Below are positions 44,530-53,125 of a stretch of 64,000 nt of DNA, piece after piece; position 1 is the first letter of the stretch, and the number at the start of each line of letters is the position of its first letter. The translations under genes and the position numbers were made by a program. The stretch lies in NCBI RefSeq assembly GCF_902833645.1, contig NZ_CADFGE010000004.1, positions 496,001-560,000 on the forward strand, written 5' to 3'. Under the pieces are notes generated by a model that worked only from the letters and a program-made list of their open reading frames with translations, searched no databases and had not been told where the DNA came from. Origin of the DNA: Paraburkholderia fungorum. GTDB taxonomy: Bacteria; Pseudomonadota; Gammaproteobacteria; Burkholderiales; Burkholderiaceae.

Positions 44530-46794
44530 TTACATTGGAGACACGTCACCTTCGTTACCGCCTGCGTCGAAGTGCTCGTCAGCCATATTGGAGAGCAACT
44601 TCTTCTGCCATTGTTTCTTCCGCTGGTAGACCTCCGTCTCATTGAATTCGTAACCGATATAGTCCTTCGTGTGTTCGTTGAATTCAAGATCCACAATCAG
44701 ACGCAAGCCCTTATAAACGCGGTGAGGTTTCGAGAGGGGTTTATATCCCTTATCGGCCAGAATCATGCCGAACCGCTTGCCCGAATAGGCGAAGTTATGT
44801 TGCGCTTTGCTCCACGCATTGAAGAACTTGTAGGCGTCGCCGAAATGGATCTCGCCTTCGGGATCGTCACGTGTGAACTCCGACAACCAGCTCTCGACAA
44901 CGTCCATTTCCCCACGATACTCTAATACCTCGTTCGTGATGATCGCAGGTTCCTTAAGCTTGTACCCATTCTCCTGCCATTGCTTGCAGCCGGCAAGCGC
45001 CCAGTTCAGGATGCCAGGGAGTTCGTCGCGCAGTTTGCGTTCGAGGTCCGGGTCACGTTTTTCGGGTGGAATCGTCACAGTGAACGGAATCAGCTTCATA
45101 CGGCGCCAGATACCATGATCGTTGCCCTTGATCGTCGGTTTGTAGTTGCCGGCGAGCCAGAGTTTGAAACGCGGCTTGAACTCGAACGCATTTTGGTAGA
45201 GCATGCGCGCTGTAATAACCTCGCCGCCGGTATACCACTTCACCGTTTTTTCGCTGAAATGGCGACCCTCTTCGACTTCGCTCATGGCGACGAGACGTTT
45301 TCCGGCGAGCCGAGCGACTTCACTACTTGCCGCGTTCTGGGACATGGCTTGCCCGCCATTCTTATCGAGCAACATGTCGCCGTTCGCTTGCGCTCCGAGA
45401 TCCCCGACGAGCGCCCGTACCATATTGAGAAAGGTCGATTTTCCGTTCGCGCCACTGCCGAATAAGAAGAACAACGCGTGTTCGATCGTCTGTGTGGTCA
45501 GCGTGTAGCCAATAGCGCGGCGCAGATATTCCACGAGGTCGGTGTTTCCGTCCATGATTTGCAAAAGGAATTTTTCCCACCGCGGGCAGGTCGCATCTGG
45601 ATCGTAATCCACTCCCGCCGTTTGCGTAATGTGAAGAGCTGGGTCTATCGGCATGAACTTGCTCGTCTGCAAGTCGATCAGCCCATTGCGCACCGGGAGC
45701 ATCCATTCACCCTGATCGAGATCGCTAGCAGAAATCGCGATGCCGGGTTCCGACCGGAAAAGGTCCACTGCATATTTCAGGCCGGTGTTGCTCTCGGTAT
45801 ATTTTGCGTGCTCGAACATCTCCATGCGATTGCCCGGCGACAGCCGAGACATTTCTTCGTAAATCAGCGGAAGAAGTTCACGGGCGAGCCCAAGGACATG
45901 CAGCTCATCAATGCGCTGCCATACTCCCGAATCCTGTTTCTTCAGCCACTGTTTGGTCTCGTAAACGTAGCGGAGGATGGCGCGATACAGCTCCGACAAA
46001 CGCATGGCGTTTCCGAGGTCAGTGGTATGTAAGGCGTTGGCGGCATTCTCCCTGTGCGACTTGATGACATTCATCGCAATCTGAGCAACTTCGGATTCAG
46101 AAAGGGGCGGGTTGCAGCAGGCGGTGTTGTATTCAAACAGTTCTTCTCCCAGCCGTTCGTAGTCCAATCCGCTATTGAGCAGGGAAAATGCGTGAAGCAT
46201 GACGGACTGGTTGCGGCTCCCAGCGGGGGCAATTGGGGTTGTGCGAGATTTCCGCTTACGGCGCATGGCACTTTGCTCGGCAAGTTCTTCCAGCAGCCAT
46301 ACCGGAGCAGGTGCGATGGGGGTAGCCGGATCGACCCATTCATAGGCGCCACCATTAATGGTCGATGGGGGGGCAACGCAATAGCCACCGTCCGCCCTGA
46401 TGTCGATTCCCTCGCGGAAATTGACCTTGCACGGAATTTTCATACCTTCTGGGTATGTCAGCACGAAATGAGCGCCTCCCGATTGCGTGATGGCTGTCAG
46501 AGTCTCAGGCAGGCGACCGTATTTTTTTTCAAGTGCGACGATCGATTTCGCGCGGGACTTCTGGTTCTTCACGTCCATATCCAGCACGATCACGCGACCG
46601 GATGGAGCGCCAGTAGCATAGGCAATGTTCGCATCGGGGTATTGCTCAGCCCATGCCCGATGCTGTTCGGGGTCAAGGCTCGCGTCCTTGAATCCGTTCG
46701 GCGTGAGAGGCCGCTTTTCGTTCGGGACAATCGGAAAGCAGGCAAAGCCCTTCTTGGCAAGGGCGGAATATGTCTGAATTGGATCTTTATTCAT
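44530..46794 (-). CDS. Prim-pol and D5/P4-type SF3 helicase replication protein
   Basis: 754 residues. N-terminal bifunctional primase-polymerase domain (about 8-170) with the metal-binding LDMDVKN and SGGAHFVLTY, followed by a D5_N-type linker and an SF3 helicase with Walker A GSGANGKST (about residue 445) and a C-terminal winged domain. Such proteins initiate and drive replication in phage P4-like satellites and integrative plasmids. The presence of both primase and helicase in one chain suggests autonomous replication of the excised island. Confidence 0.88.
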   Translation of the reverse strand: MNKDPIQTYSALAKKGFACFPIVPNEKRPLTPNGFKDASLDPEQHRAWAEQYPDANIAYATGAPSGRVIVLDMDVKNQKSRAKSIVALEKKYGRLPETLTAITQSGGAHFVLTYPEGMKIPCKVNFREGIDIRADGGYCVAPPSTINGGAYEWVDPATPIAPAPVWLLEELAEQSAMRRKRKSRTTPIAPAGSRNQSVMLHAFSLLNSGLDYERLGEELFEYNTACCNPPLSESEVAQIAMNVIKSHRENAANALHTTDLGNAMRLSELYRAILRYVYETKQWLKKQDSGVWQRIDELHVLGLARELLPLIYEEMSRLSPGNRMEMFEHAKYTESNTGLKYAVDLFRSEPGIAISASDLDQGEWMLPVRNGLIDLQTSKFMPIDPALHITQTAGVDYDPDATCPRWEKFLLQIMDGNTDLVEYLRRAIGYTLTTQTIEHALFFLFGSGANGKSTFLNMVRALVGDLGAQANGDMLLDKNGGQAMSQNAASSEVARLAGKRLVAMSEVEEGRHFSEKTVKWYTGGEVITARMLYQNAFEFKPRFKLWLAGNYKPTIKGNDHGIWRRMKLIPFTVTIPPEKRDPDLERKLRDELPGILNWALAGCKQWQENGYKLKEPAIITNEVLEYRGEMDVVESWLSEFTRDDPEGEIHFGDAYKFFNAWSKAQHNFAYSGKRFGMILADKGYKPLSKPHRVYKGLRLIVDLEFNEHTKDYIGYEFNETEVYQRKKQWQKKLLSNMADEHFDAGGNEGDVSPM

Positions 46795-46816
46795 TATGGA
46801 GTGCGATATAAATTAT

Positions 46817-46843
46817 CGGACGGCTACACTGTGTAGCCGTCCG
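46817..46843. promoter_or_regulatory. Perfect 27-base palindrome before the replication gene
   Basis: CGGACGGCTACA-CTG-TGTAGCCGTCCG is a 12-base perfect stem just 22 bases upstream of the replication ATG. It lacks a following T-run, so an operator, initiator-binding site or attenuator is more likely than a terminator. Confidence 0.6.
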
Positions 46844-46862
46844 GTTATAGATTGAATAGGGG

Positions 46863-47585
46863 TTAGTCGGCGCAGTCGTCGTCCGCCTCTCCGGCGACGT
46901 TGACGGACAACAGGATGACCTTATCTTGACGGTAGTGGGGGATGCAGGAGATTTTCGTCATGGCCCAGTCGGGGATGATCGAAGGCCGCGCATAAACCGA
47001 CTTGCATTCGTCGCATACGATTCCCGTCGCCCACTCGCCGCCAATAGTCCGTGCCGGAGGGTGTTGCGTCAGATGCGTCGGGCAAAGAACGGGGTCACCG
47101 ACCCCATGACTGGAGAGGGTGAACGGTCCGTCCTTGAGATCGGCGGCCCAAATCGGGTAGAAGTCTTCGATGCATTCGAGCTTGTACCCTACTGGCATGA
47201 TGGCCGTGACGTCTTCGGTACAGACGAACGTATCCGGGTAGATCAGGCTCTTTGCCGGATGGCCTTCGGCAAGAGGCTCGTTCGTAGGGAGTTTCCTTGC
47301 CGTATAGACGGCCTTGCAGTCGTCACAAACGACGCCGCAGGCCTCACCGTACATTCCAATCGTGCGAGCCGAATGGTTTGCGGCCGGGTGCATCGGGCAG
47401 CGGACGCGATCTCCGATGGCAAGGCAATAAACCGGAAACGGACCGTCACCCGCACAGGAGCCGTCAACTGGCCAGATAGGATGCTCGGGCGACAGGCCGT
47501 CGATCCGATAATCAGAGGGGAAGGAACTGACCTCGGCGTGGCAGAGGATTTCGTTAAGGTCAGGGGTAGTGCTATGAGTTGCCAT
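46863..47585 (-). CDS. Duplicated cysteine-rich zinc-binding protein
   Basis: 240 residues containing two repeats of about 80 residues (about 15-96 and 122-203). Each has CPxH...ARTIG...GVVCDDCKAVY or the near-identical CPTH...ARTIG...GIVCDECKSVY, giving CxxH and CxxC zinc ligands. No family is recognised. It lies immediately upstream of the replication gene on the same strand and may be co-transcribed, suggesting a DNA-binding accessory role. ATG 47585 is preferred to one 6 codons earlier. Confidence 0.65.
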   Translation of the reverse strand: MATHSTTPDLNEILCHAEVSSFPSDYRIDGLSPEHPIWPVDGSCAGDGPFPVYCLAIGDRVRCPMHPAANHSARTIGMYGEACGVVCDDCKAVYTARKLPTNEPLAEGHPAKSLIYPDTFVCTEDVTAIMPVGYKLECIEDFYPIWAADLKDGPFTLSSHGVGDPVLCPTHLTQHPPARTIGGEWATGIVCDECKSVYARPSIIPDWAMTKISCIPHYRQDKVILLSVNVAGEADDDCAD

Positions 47586-48329
47586 GCTTGGCCTCGCTAT
47601 CAATTAGCGGCCAATGGCGATCTGCGGAGATAGTGTGAATGCAGTAGACGCCATCGACCAAAACCATTCGTGTTGAATGGAGCTTTGATCGAAGATGCGC
47701 CTCACTGCACCACCCAGATGACTGGGCTGGGACCGCTCACAACGCGCGTCCCTCGGGCTGGTCACACAACCGCCAATGCCCGGTGCTGGCGAGACCCCAG
47801 CGATTTTTTGCAGTCGATGGGTCTAAGTGCCAAGAACTCTTGATGTGCTGAACTGTACAGAAGCAGCAGGGCGGAGACAAGGGGGTGTGGTATACATTGC
47901 GCGTCCGCAACCTGACCGATCGCGGCTGAAAGATTTTTCGAATACGCGGGCAGGAAGGGGTGTTACAAATATCGAGGCAGGGTTTATCGTCCGACCACCA
48001 TTGTGAGACGCATGGCGGGGCTATATGTTTGCCTGCGGCGCAGGTTTTCTCCCCTGACTGCACGGCATCCGTGCCCCCGTCCCCCACTCCATGCGCGAAC
48101 GCAACACATCTTAAACAATTCAACGATTTCATCAATTTTCAGAAAGTTCTCTCTATCCCTTCCTCTATATAAAAACTTTCTAAAAACAAGAGAAATGGTT
48201 TAATCGTTTAAAAAGGCGTTCCCTTCTAACAGATGGGAAGAAATTTTCATCCCCACATGCTGGGGGCGGTCGGCGACGGCCAGAACGCGGGCTTGGCGAG
48301 GGATGGCCCCTACGGCAGAATCTTAAAAA
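47586..48329. other. Non-coding upstream region of the replication block; candidate origin
   Basis: No gene seen over about 740 bases. The stretch 48100-48220 is strongly AT-rich and holds AGAAAGTT (48141-48148) facing AACTTTCT (48174-48181). AT-rich DNA with inverted repeats upstream of a prim-pol operon is where a replication origin or promoter would be expected; there is no iteron set that I can prove. Confidence 0.4.
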
Positions 48330-48556
48330 GCTGAGATCGGGCTCGAAAATCCCCGTGTGATCAATCGGATAGAGCGCCGGTGCGTAAGGGTGACGTGAAA
48401 ACTGTCACTGTTGCTTGTCGGGGTTTCCGGTGGTCGCTGCGGTGTCGGTCGTTGGCTGCTCGCTTGCTGTTGTCTTGGGGGCGATTTGTTGGACCCCGGA
48501 CGCTCTTTGAATCAACCGGAGGGCGATCTGGTCGATCAGAAGCAAGAGGTACATGC
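48330..48556 (+). pseudogene. Truncated copy 1 of the duplicated module (leader and start region)
   Basis: Aligns with the leader and first codons of the gene at 52756: CTCGAAAATCCCC..., GTGACGTGAAAACTGTCAC at 48390-48408, and the coding-like GGACCC(C)GGACGC stretch to GTCGATCAGAAGCAAG. The ATGATG start of copy 2 has become ATCTG, and similarity ends near 48556 where the OLD gene region begins. It is a broken duplicate. Confidence 0.6.
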
Positions 48557-48886
48557 GTCCGCTGACATTTCGTGTCGTTTGCTCGGACGTCCAGTTCGAC
48601 CCATTGCAGCCGCTAGAGTTTCATTGAGCAGTGACTGAATTGCAGCGGAATGCAGCCGGTCTTCTCCGCGCTGTCGGTCGGCCGATATTCGCCATTTAGA
48701 GCCTTTGGCAAACGGCGGCTCTATGCCTACTCGGCGGCAGCCTTCAAACGAGGAAGAACCGCACGCATTGAAGACGGCCTGAGTGTAAGCTACGATCTTT
48801 TCAAATTGGATACTAGGCGCACCGAGCTCCACCGCATCAGCGATTGGGGCTTCAAGACTGAAACGGCGCCAAGCGAAGGAAAAGAC

Positions 48887-50608
48887 ATGCCGCTCAAATT
48901 TGTTTCTGCCATCACCCGCAACGACGACGAGGTCATGTTTGGGCCGATGACCGTGCTCGTTGGCCCGAATAACAGCGGAAAGTCGCAAACCCTGCGAGAC
49001 TTGCGGGACTTCGCTTTGGGAGGTCCAGAGAGCTCCCTAACATTATTTAAGAGTATCGACGTGACGATGCCCTCCAAGGAGGATTTTGAGAAATTTTTCC
49101 AGGTCCTACCTTCCAAGGGTTCGCCCACGAACGAGAACGTCTTGGGCATAGGCGATAGCCTCGTCAAAGTTCAAAATATCAGCAGTGGTGTCGGCTGGTC
49201 GAAAACGGTGATCGAAAGTCCTGACCTGCAACTACAGCGTCAGTCGCTGGGAACATTCCTGATCAGCCATCTCCATGCGGGCACACGGTTTGAGTTGACC
49301 GCTCCACAAGAGGCCTACGATCTTGAGACAGAGGGGCCCACACACGCGTTGCAAGAGTTCTTCCGTCGCCGCCGTGAGGTACAGCCGAAACTTAGGCAAG
49401 CGTTCGCGGAAGCCTTTGGGCGCGATATTGCGCTAGACTGGACGGCGATGAAGCGCTGGTACTTTAAGGTTGGAAGCGGATTCGGTGACCTCTCCGAATC
49501 GCTGGATGAACTGAAGCAACAGCTTCGTTTTGGGCAACTGCTCAAAGAGCAAGGCGACGGCTACCAGTCGTTTACCGGAATTCTCATAGCTGCGATCGTC
49601 TTTCCAGATCGCCCCCTCTTGCTGGACGAGCCCGAAGCATTCTTACATCCCAAGCAGGCGCGTGTGCTTGGCCGACTGTTGGGGCAACTGAGCGTTGATC
49701 GCCCTGCCCAGATTATTGTTTCGACCCACAGCTCAGCATTCATGTGGGGCGTTGTGAGCGGGAACGATAATGCCAACGTCCTGCGTCTCAATCGCGTAGG
49801 TGATACGACACACTACACTCAGGTTCCGGCCTCAACGGTGACAGCCCTCACACGCACTCCGCTACTCTCAAGCCAGCCAATCCTCGACTCGCTCTTCCAT
49901 CAAGGCGTGGTCGTCTGCGAAGGCGATCCCGACCGAGCGGTCTATCAGTTCGTTGCGCACCGGCCGCTCGGCGGCAAGGGGGGGGAAGACCTGCTTTTCA
50001 TTCACACGAATGGAAAGGGCGCTGCGGATACGCCCGTCGAACTGCTGAAAGGCGCTGGCGCTCCGGTCGCCGTCATCGTAGATATTGACATCCTCAATGC
50101 AAGTAGCCCCTTGGACAAGATCGTTAAGGCGTTGACCGGCTCCGAGATTTCGGGGGCGCTCGAAGAGCGACGTGCCGAGATCGGGGGGTGGGTGCTCCAG
50201 ATGCAGGAAGATCAGTTCCTGCAGAAGCTGCTCGACGGCGTGAACGCATGGATCAGTTCTGATCACACTGACGCTCGCTCCTCCCGGAAGCGGCTCGAGA
50301 GCACGCTGAAGTCGACGACATCCAAGTGGGAAGTCGTGAAGCGGAAGGGCATCTCTCATTTCACTGGCGACCAGCTTGCCGCCGTCGTGAGCCTCATCGA
50401 AGACCTGGCCAAGATCGGTGTGTTTGTCGTCCCCTGTGGGGAGCTCGAGCAGTGGATCGACACGGGCGCGAGCAAAGGCAAAGATTGGAACCGCAAGGCG
50501 CTTGAAAAGCTTCAGACGGAAGGCTGCCCGACGGACCTCGAAGCCTTCGTGCAGGGAGTCATCGAATTCTTGTTGCCTCCCGCTGTTGCAGCTGCCAGCA
50601 CCTCTTGA
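48887..50608 (+). CDS. OLD-family ATP-dependent nuclease (AAA ATPase plus TOPRIM)
   Basis: 573 residues. N-terminal ABC-type ATPase with Walker A GPNNSGKS (residues about 26-33), Walker B LLLDEPEAFLHP and H-loop STHSS; then a TOPRIM domain beginning VVCEGDPDRAVYQFV with a later VIVDIDIL. This is the overcoming-lysogenisation-defect nuclease type, an established anti-phage family. No UvrD-like helicase follows, so it is not a Gabija pair. ATG 48887 with GAAGGA upstream is preferred to an ATG 79 codons earlier whose extension is unlike the family. Confidence 0.82.
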   Translation: MPLKFVSAITRNDDEVMFGPMTVLVGPNNSGKSQTLRDLRDFALGGPESSLTLFKSIDVTMPSKEDFEKFFQVLPSKGSPTNENVLGIGDSLVKVQNISSGVGWSKTVIESPDLQLQRQSLGTFLISHLHAGTRFELTAPQEAYDLETEGPTHALQEFFRRRREVQPKLRQAFAEAFGRDIALDWTAMKRWYFKVGSGFGDLSESLDELKQQLRFGQLLKEQGDGYQSFTGILIAAIVFPDRPLLLDEPEAFLHPKQARVLGRLLGQLSVDRPAQIIVSTHSSAFMWGVVSGNDNANVLRLNRVGDTTHYTQVPASTVTALTRTPLLSSQPILDSLFHQGVVVCEGDPDRAVYQFVAHRPLGGKGGEDLLFIHTNGKGAADTPVELLKGAGAPVAVIVDIDILNASSPLDKIVKALTGSEISGALEERRAEIGGWVLQMQEDQFLQKLLDGVNAWISSDHTDARSSRKRLESTLKSTTSKWEVVKRKGISHFTGDQLAAVVSLIEDLAKIGVFVVPCGELEQWIDTGASKGKDWNRKALEKLQTEGCPTDLEAFVQGVIEFLLPPAVAAASTS

Positions 50609-50861
50609 TGCTCTCTTCAAGATCTCCCGAATGTGGGTGGATCGGAGGACCGCCAGTCATCATCCGCCGAATCCGACGGATGCGGTGTGTATCCAGCGGC
50701 GAATTACGTTAAGCCGATGCGCTCTATGTGAGCGGCTCCAATCCAGCCCATAGCCGCCGCTCAAGATTTACTTTTCATCGACGGCTCTTGGCTGACTACC
50801 GACAGATGCGAAGGACCGTAGCGGAGCCACCTCGGTCGTTGGAGACAGCGAGGCTGCATGA

Positions 50862-50993
50862 TGCTTGGGGCGAGCGTTCGTGATGACTTGCGCGACAAAC
50901 CCATGTTTCCAGCTTAGGTGCTTCCTCAAGCTCATTGGTCTCGACACTGCGAAGACTGGCAAATACGAAGGGAAGAATAAAATCTACAAGTGA
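50862..50993 (+). pseudogene. Remnant C-terminus of an unknown protein
   Basis: A 43-codon frame after a stop and ending FLKLIGLDTAKTGKYEGKNKIYK has strongly protein-like composition (charged, ordered) but no start. It is probably the end of a lost gene. Confidence 0.35.
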
Positions 50994-51021
50994 CCTCACT
51001 CCTCGTTAGCAACAGCGGGAG

Positions 51022-51126
51022 TTGACCCGGAATTCGAGGAGGCAAAAGCCTCAACCGATCGAACCGAATCCGTTCGACCACGAGGAGGGCATCATCCCGC
51101 TCGACCCCGTCGATGACGGATCGTAG
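51022..51126 (+). pseudogene. Remnant tail of a second unknown protein
   Basis: 34 codons from TTG, ending QPIEPNPFDHEEGIIPLDP then VDDGS and a TAG. This acidic/Pro-rich tail looks coding; there is no proper start. It is immediately followed by the 12-base inverted repeat at 51133. Confidence 0.3.
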
Positions 51127-51132
51127 TGCTTA

Positions 51133-51200
51133 ATAAGTCGCCGCATGTTCAATGATTGTAGATAAGTGGTTTTTTCAGTGTTGATAAAGCGGCGACTTAT
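51133..51200. repeat. 12-bp perfect inverted repeat flanking 44 bp
   Basis: ATAAGTCGCCGC (51133-51144) and GCGGCGACTTAT (51189-51200) face each other across an AT-rich 44-base spacer. It may be a MITE-like remnant, a transcript hairpin or a recombination site. Confidence 0.55.
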
Positions 51201-51253
51201 CTGCTCGAAAGATAGGGCCAACCATGAGTTGGTCGTAGGCAGAATATTAATAT

Positions 51254-51334
51254 GCTGGTGATCTCGCTCAGAAACTCTAGGCGGTTCTGAGGCGTGGGAG
51301 AACGGTGGCGTGAAAAGTGTCGCTGTCGTGGGCC
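51254..51334 (+). repeat. Copy 4 of the module leader (degenerate)
   Basis: GCTGGTGATCTCGCTC... and GTGGCGTGAAAAGTGTCGC (51305-51323) match the leaders at 48330 and 52561 with many changes. It lies just beyond the 3' end of the 51355 gene. Confidence 0.5.
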
Positions 51335-51354
51335 AGAGTCCGCCCTGCCGGCTA

Positions 51355-52386
51355 TTACTGAGCTTGATTCGTCATGTCGTGACGTACCCGTCTTAGCTTG
51401 TGAGGCTGCACTTCGGCGCGAGAGTCTGCTTGTTTGGTCGTAGGACTCGGTTGACCTGACGATGAGACATCTGGCGGACCTCCTCTGAGCGCTGCTGTCC
51501 ATCCGGAGGCGAAAGTCTGAATTTGGGCGGGGGTGGTTTGCGTTAGCTGTGCCAATCCGAGTATTCCGATGAATACGCCGAGCACTGTTAGACGTTTTTG
51601 CACCTTTGCTTCAAAAGCAGACTCAGTTGCCGTTCTCTCTATCCGGATAATTTCTGCGATTCGCCCAAGCTGATCAACGAGTTCGTGACGAAGCGAAGCG
51701 AGAAGCAAGCGGTCGTGGATAGCTTTATATAGTGGGCCGACTTCCGTTGTGAAGACTCGGGCGGGTGCATCAAAGTAGTAGCTCGCGATGAAGCGCGAGA
51801 TTTCCGAATGCATTGCTTCAGTGCGCTTGACCTTCGAGTCGTCACGGCAGCATTCGGCGAGGTCGTGGATTGCCTGCTCTAGGACTCGGTGGTAGGCGAG
51901 CCCAAGCATATATGCTGTTAAGGCTCGTCCAGCGCGCTCGCCGCCGGGTTCTGTAGAAAGTATCGCCATGCCTTTTGCATCGACGGTCGCTCTTACGCGT
52001 GCGACGGGCAGGTAGTCACTTTCAGTCAACGTGGCTGAGCTTCGGAAGAACGTCGAAATTTCACTGATCGTCGTTACGGTCGAATTGTTTGACCAAACGA
52101 AACGGCCGATCTCTTCAGGAACTGCACCTCGTTCCACAAGCTGAGTTGCTCGACCCCACGCTTGTCCGACGGCACCGGTGGTTAGACTGTCAGTCGGACA
52201 GAAACAGAATACGACTGAACGGTCTGATCCGGAGAAGAAGCGAAATAAGAGCGGATCATTTGCGGTTTGGCGGCCGCTGGTCATGGTTGAACTGTGGACG
52301 GGCTGAAGAAGGTACTTCCCCTCTAGAGGCGCTGTCAGTTGCAGCGATTTCAGGGGTTGATCGATACGGTAGATAATTCCTTGCAC
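51355..52386 (-). CDS. Hypothetical protein with C-terminal membrane anchor
   Basis: 343 residues. The body is soluble with no recognised motif; a helix-rich region (about 215-275, LRHELVDQLGRIAEIIRIERTATESAFEAKV) leads into one membrane helix (about 278-296, VLGVFIGILGLAQ) and a disordered polar tail. It is likely an inner-membrane protein. The start is GTG at 52386 behind GGAG at ideal spacing. It lies between two module leaders in the defence arm, so a defence role is possible but unproven. Confidence 0.6.
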   Translation of the reverse strand: MQGIIYRIDQPLKSLQLTAPLEGKYLLQPVHSSTMTSGRQTANDPLLFRFFSGSDRSVVFCFCPTDSLTTGAVGQAWGRATQLVERGAVPEEIGRFVWSNNSTVTTISEISTFFRSSATLTESDYLPVARVRATVDAKGMAILSTEPGGERAGRALTAYMLGLAYHRVLEQAIHDLAECCRDDSKVKRTEAMHSEISRFIASYYFDAPARVFTTEVGPLYKAIHDRLLLASLRHELVDQLGRIAEIIRIERTATESAFEAKVQKRLTVLGVFIGILGLAQLTQTTPAQIQTFASGWTAALRGGPPDVSSSGQPSPTTKQADSRAEVQPHKLRRVRHDMTNQAQ

Positions 52387-52560
52387 TTCAATCTCCGGCT
52401 GGGATGCCGTGGAGGCAAACCCGGTTGGCTTTATTTGTCCGCGTGTTTACGGCAGCCGTTTAAAAAACTGAAGTGGAAGAAGGCTTGATCTATTGTCGGC
52501 ATGTCATCTGCCCGACTTACGAGCCAGCAACGAGTCGGTCCCACGGCATACTCTCATTAA

Positions 52561-52755
52561 GCTGATGATCTGGCTCGAAATTCCCCGTTGGATCAAGGGG
52601 ATAGAGAACCGGTGTATGGGGGTGACGTGAAAACTGTCACTGTTGCTCGTCGGATTCGAGGCGGTCGCCGTCGTGTTGGTCGTGGTCGCTTGCTTGCTGT
52701 TGCCTTGAAGGTTGATCTGCTGGACCCTGGACGCACTTTCAACGAATGGAGTGCG
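52561..52755 (+). promoter_or_regulatory. Module leader of copy 2
   Basis: Conserved in copy 1 and partly copy 4. It contains GTGACGTGAAAACTGTCAC (52622-52640, with GTGAC/GTCAC arms), a probable regulatory element, followed by an Arg-rich open frame (GDVKTVTVARR...) that is less well conserved in copy 1, whose frame is broken. I interpret it as leader, not coding sequence. Confidence 0.45.
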
Positions 52756-53073
52756 ATGATGGTCGATCAGAAGCAAGCTGTGGCGAGCAAGGACGAGAAA
52801 GCTGGCAAGTCGGTTGCTGGTGACGCGAAGGCAGGTGCTGTTTCTCCGGCCACGAGGGTGACGACGGACGATACCTCAGCGAAGGCTGAACCAGCTACGC
52901 CGACGAAGATGGAGCTGGCGACGGAAATCTACAAGCGGATGCGGACGGTGAAAGATGTCACACGGAAGGACATCATCGAGAAGTTCATCGCCGAAGTGAA
53001 GTTGACGAAGGCTGGTGCGAGCACGTACTACCAGATGATCAAGGACAAGCACGAGCCGCAGGGCAAGAAGTGA
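52756..53073 (+). CDS. Small module protein, intact copy 2
   Basis: 105 residues. A Lys/Ala/Thr-rich disordered N-terminus is followed by a compact C-terminal domain (MELATEIYKRM...VTRKDIIEKFIAEVKLTKAGASTYYQMIKDKHEPQGKK), reminiscent of small DNA-associated helical proteins but not a family that I can name. GGAG precedes ATG 52756. A terminator follows at 53102. Its C-terminal domain is repeated almost exactly at 54720. Confidence 0.65.
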   Translation: MMVDQKQAVASKDEKAGKSVAGDAKAGAVSPATRVTTDDTSAKAEPATPTKMELATEIYKRMRTVKDVTRKDIIEKFIAEVKLTKAGASTYYQMIKDKHEPQGKK

Positions 53074-53101
53074 GGCGCGTACAGGTTAGGTGTTGCAGCG
53101 G

Positions 53102-53123
53102 AAGGCTCCTTGCGGGCCTTTTT
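53102..53123 (+). terminator. Terminator of module copy 2
   Basis: AAGGCTC-CTTGC-GGGCCTT followed by five T, 28 bases after the stop. Confidence 0.75.
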
Positions 53124-53125
53124 GT

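Larger units (their letters stand above)
50609..51132 (+). other. Degraded segment with gene remnants
   Basis: No intact gene. Two short frames look like protein tails (see 50862 and 51022). Confidence 0.4.

Noticed and set aside
48887-51132. Gabija system
   Set aside because: The OLD-type nuclease has no UvrD-like helicase gene beside it, and only short remnants follow.
48000-52600. CRISPR array in the island
   Set aside because: The repeated elements are four diverged gene/leader copies kilobases apart, not short regularly spaced repeats; no cas genes seen.
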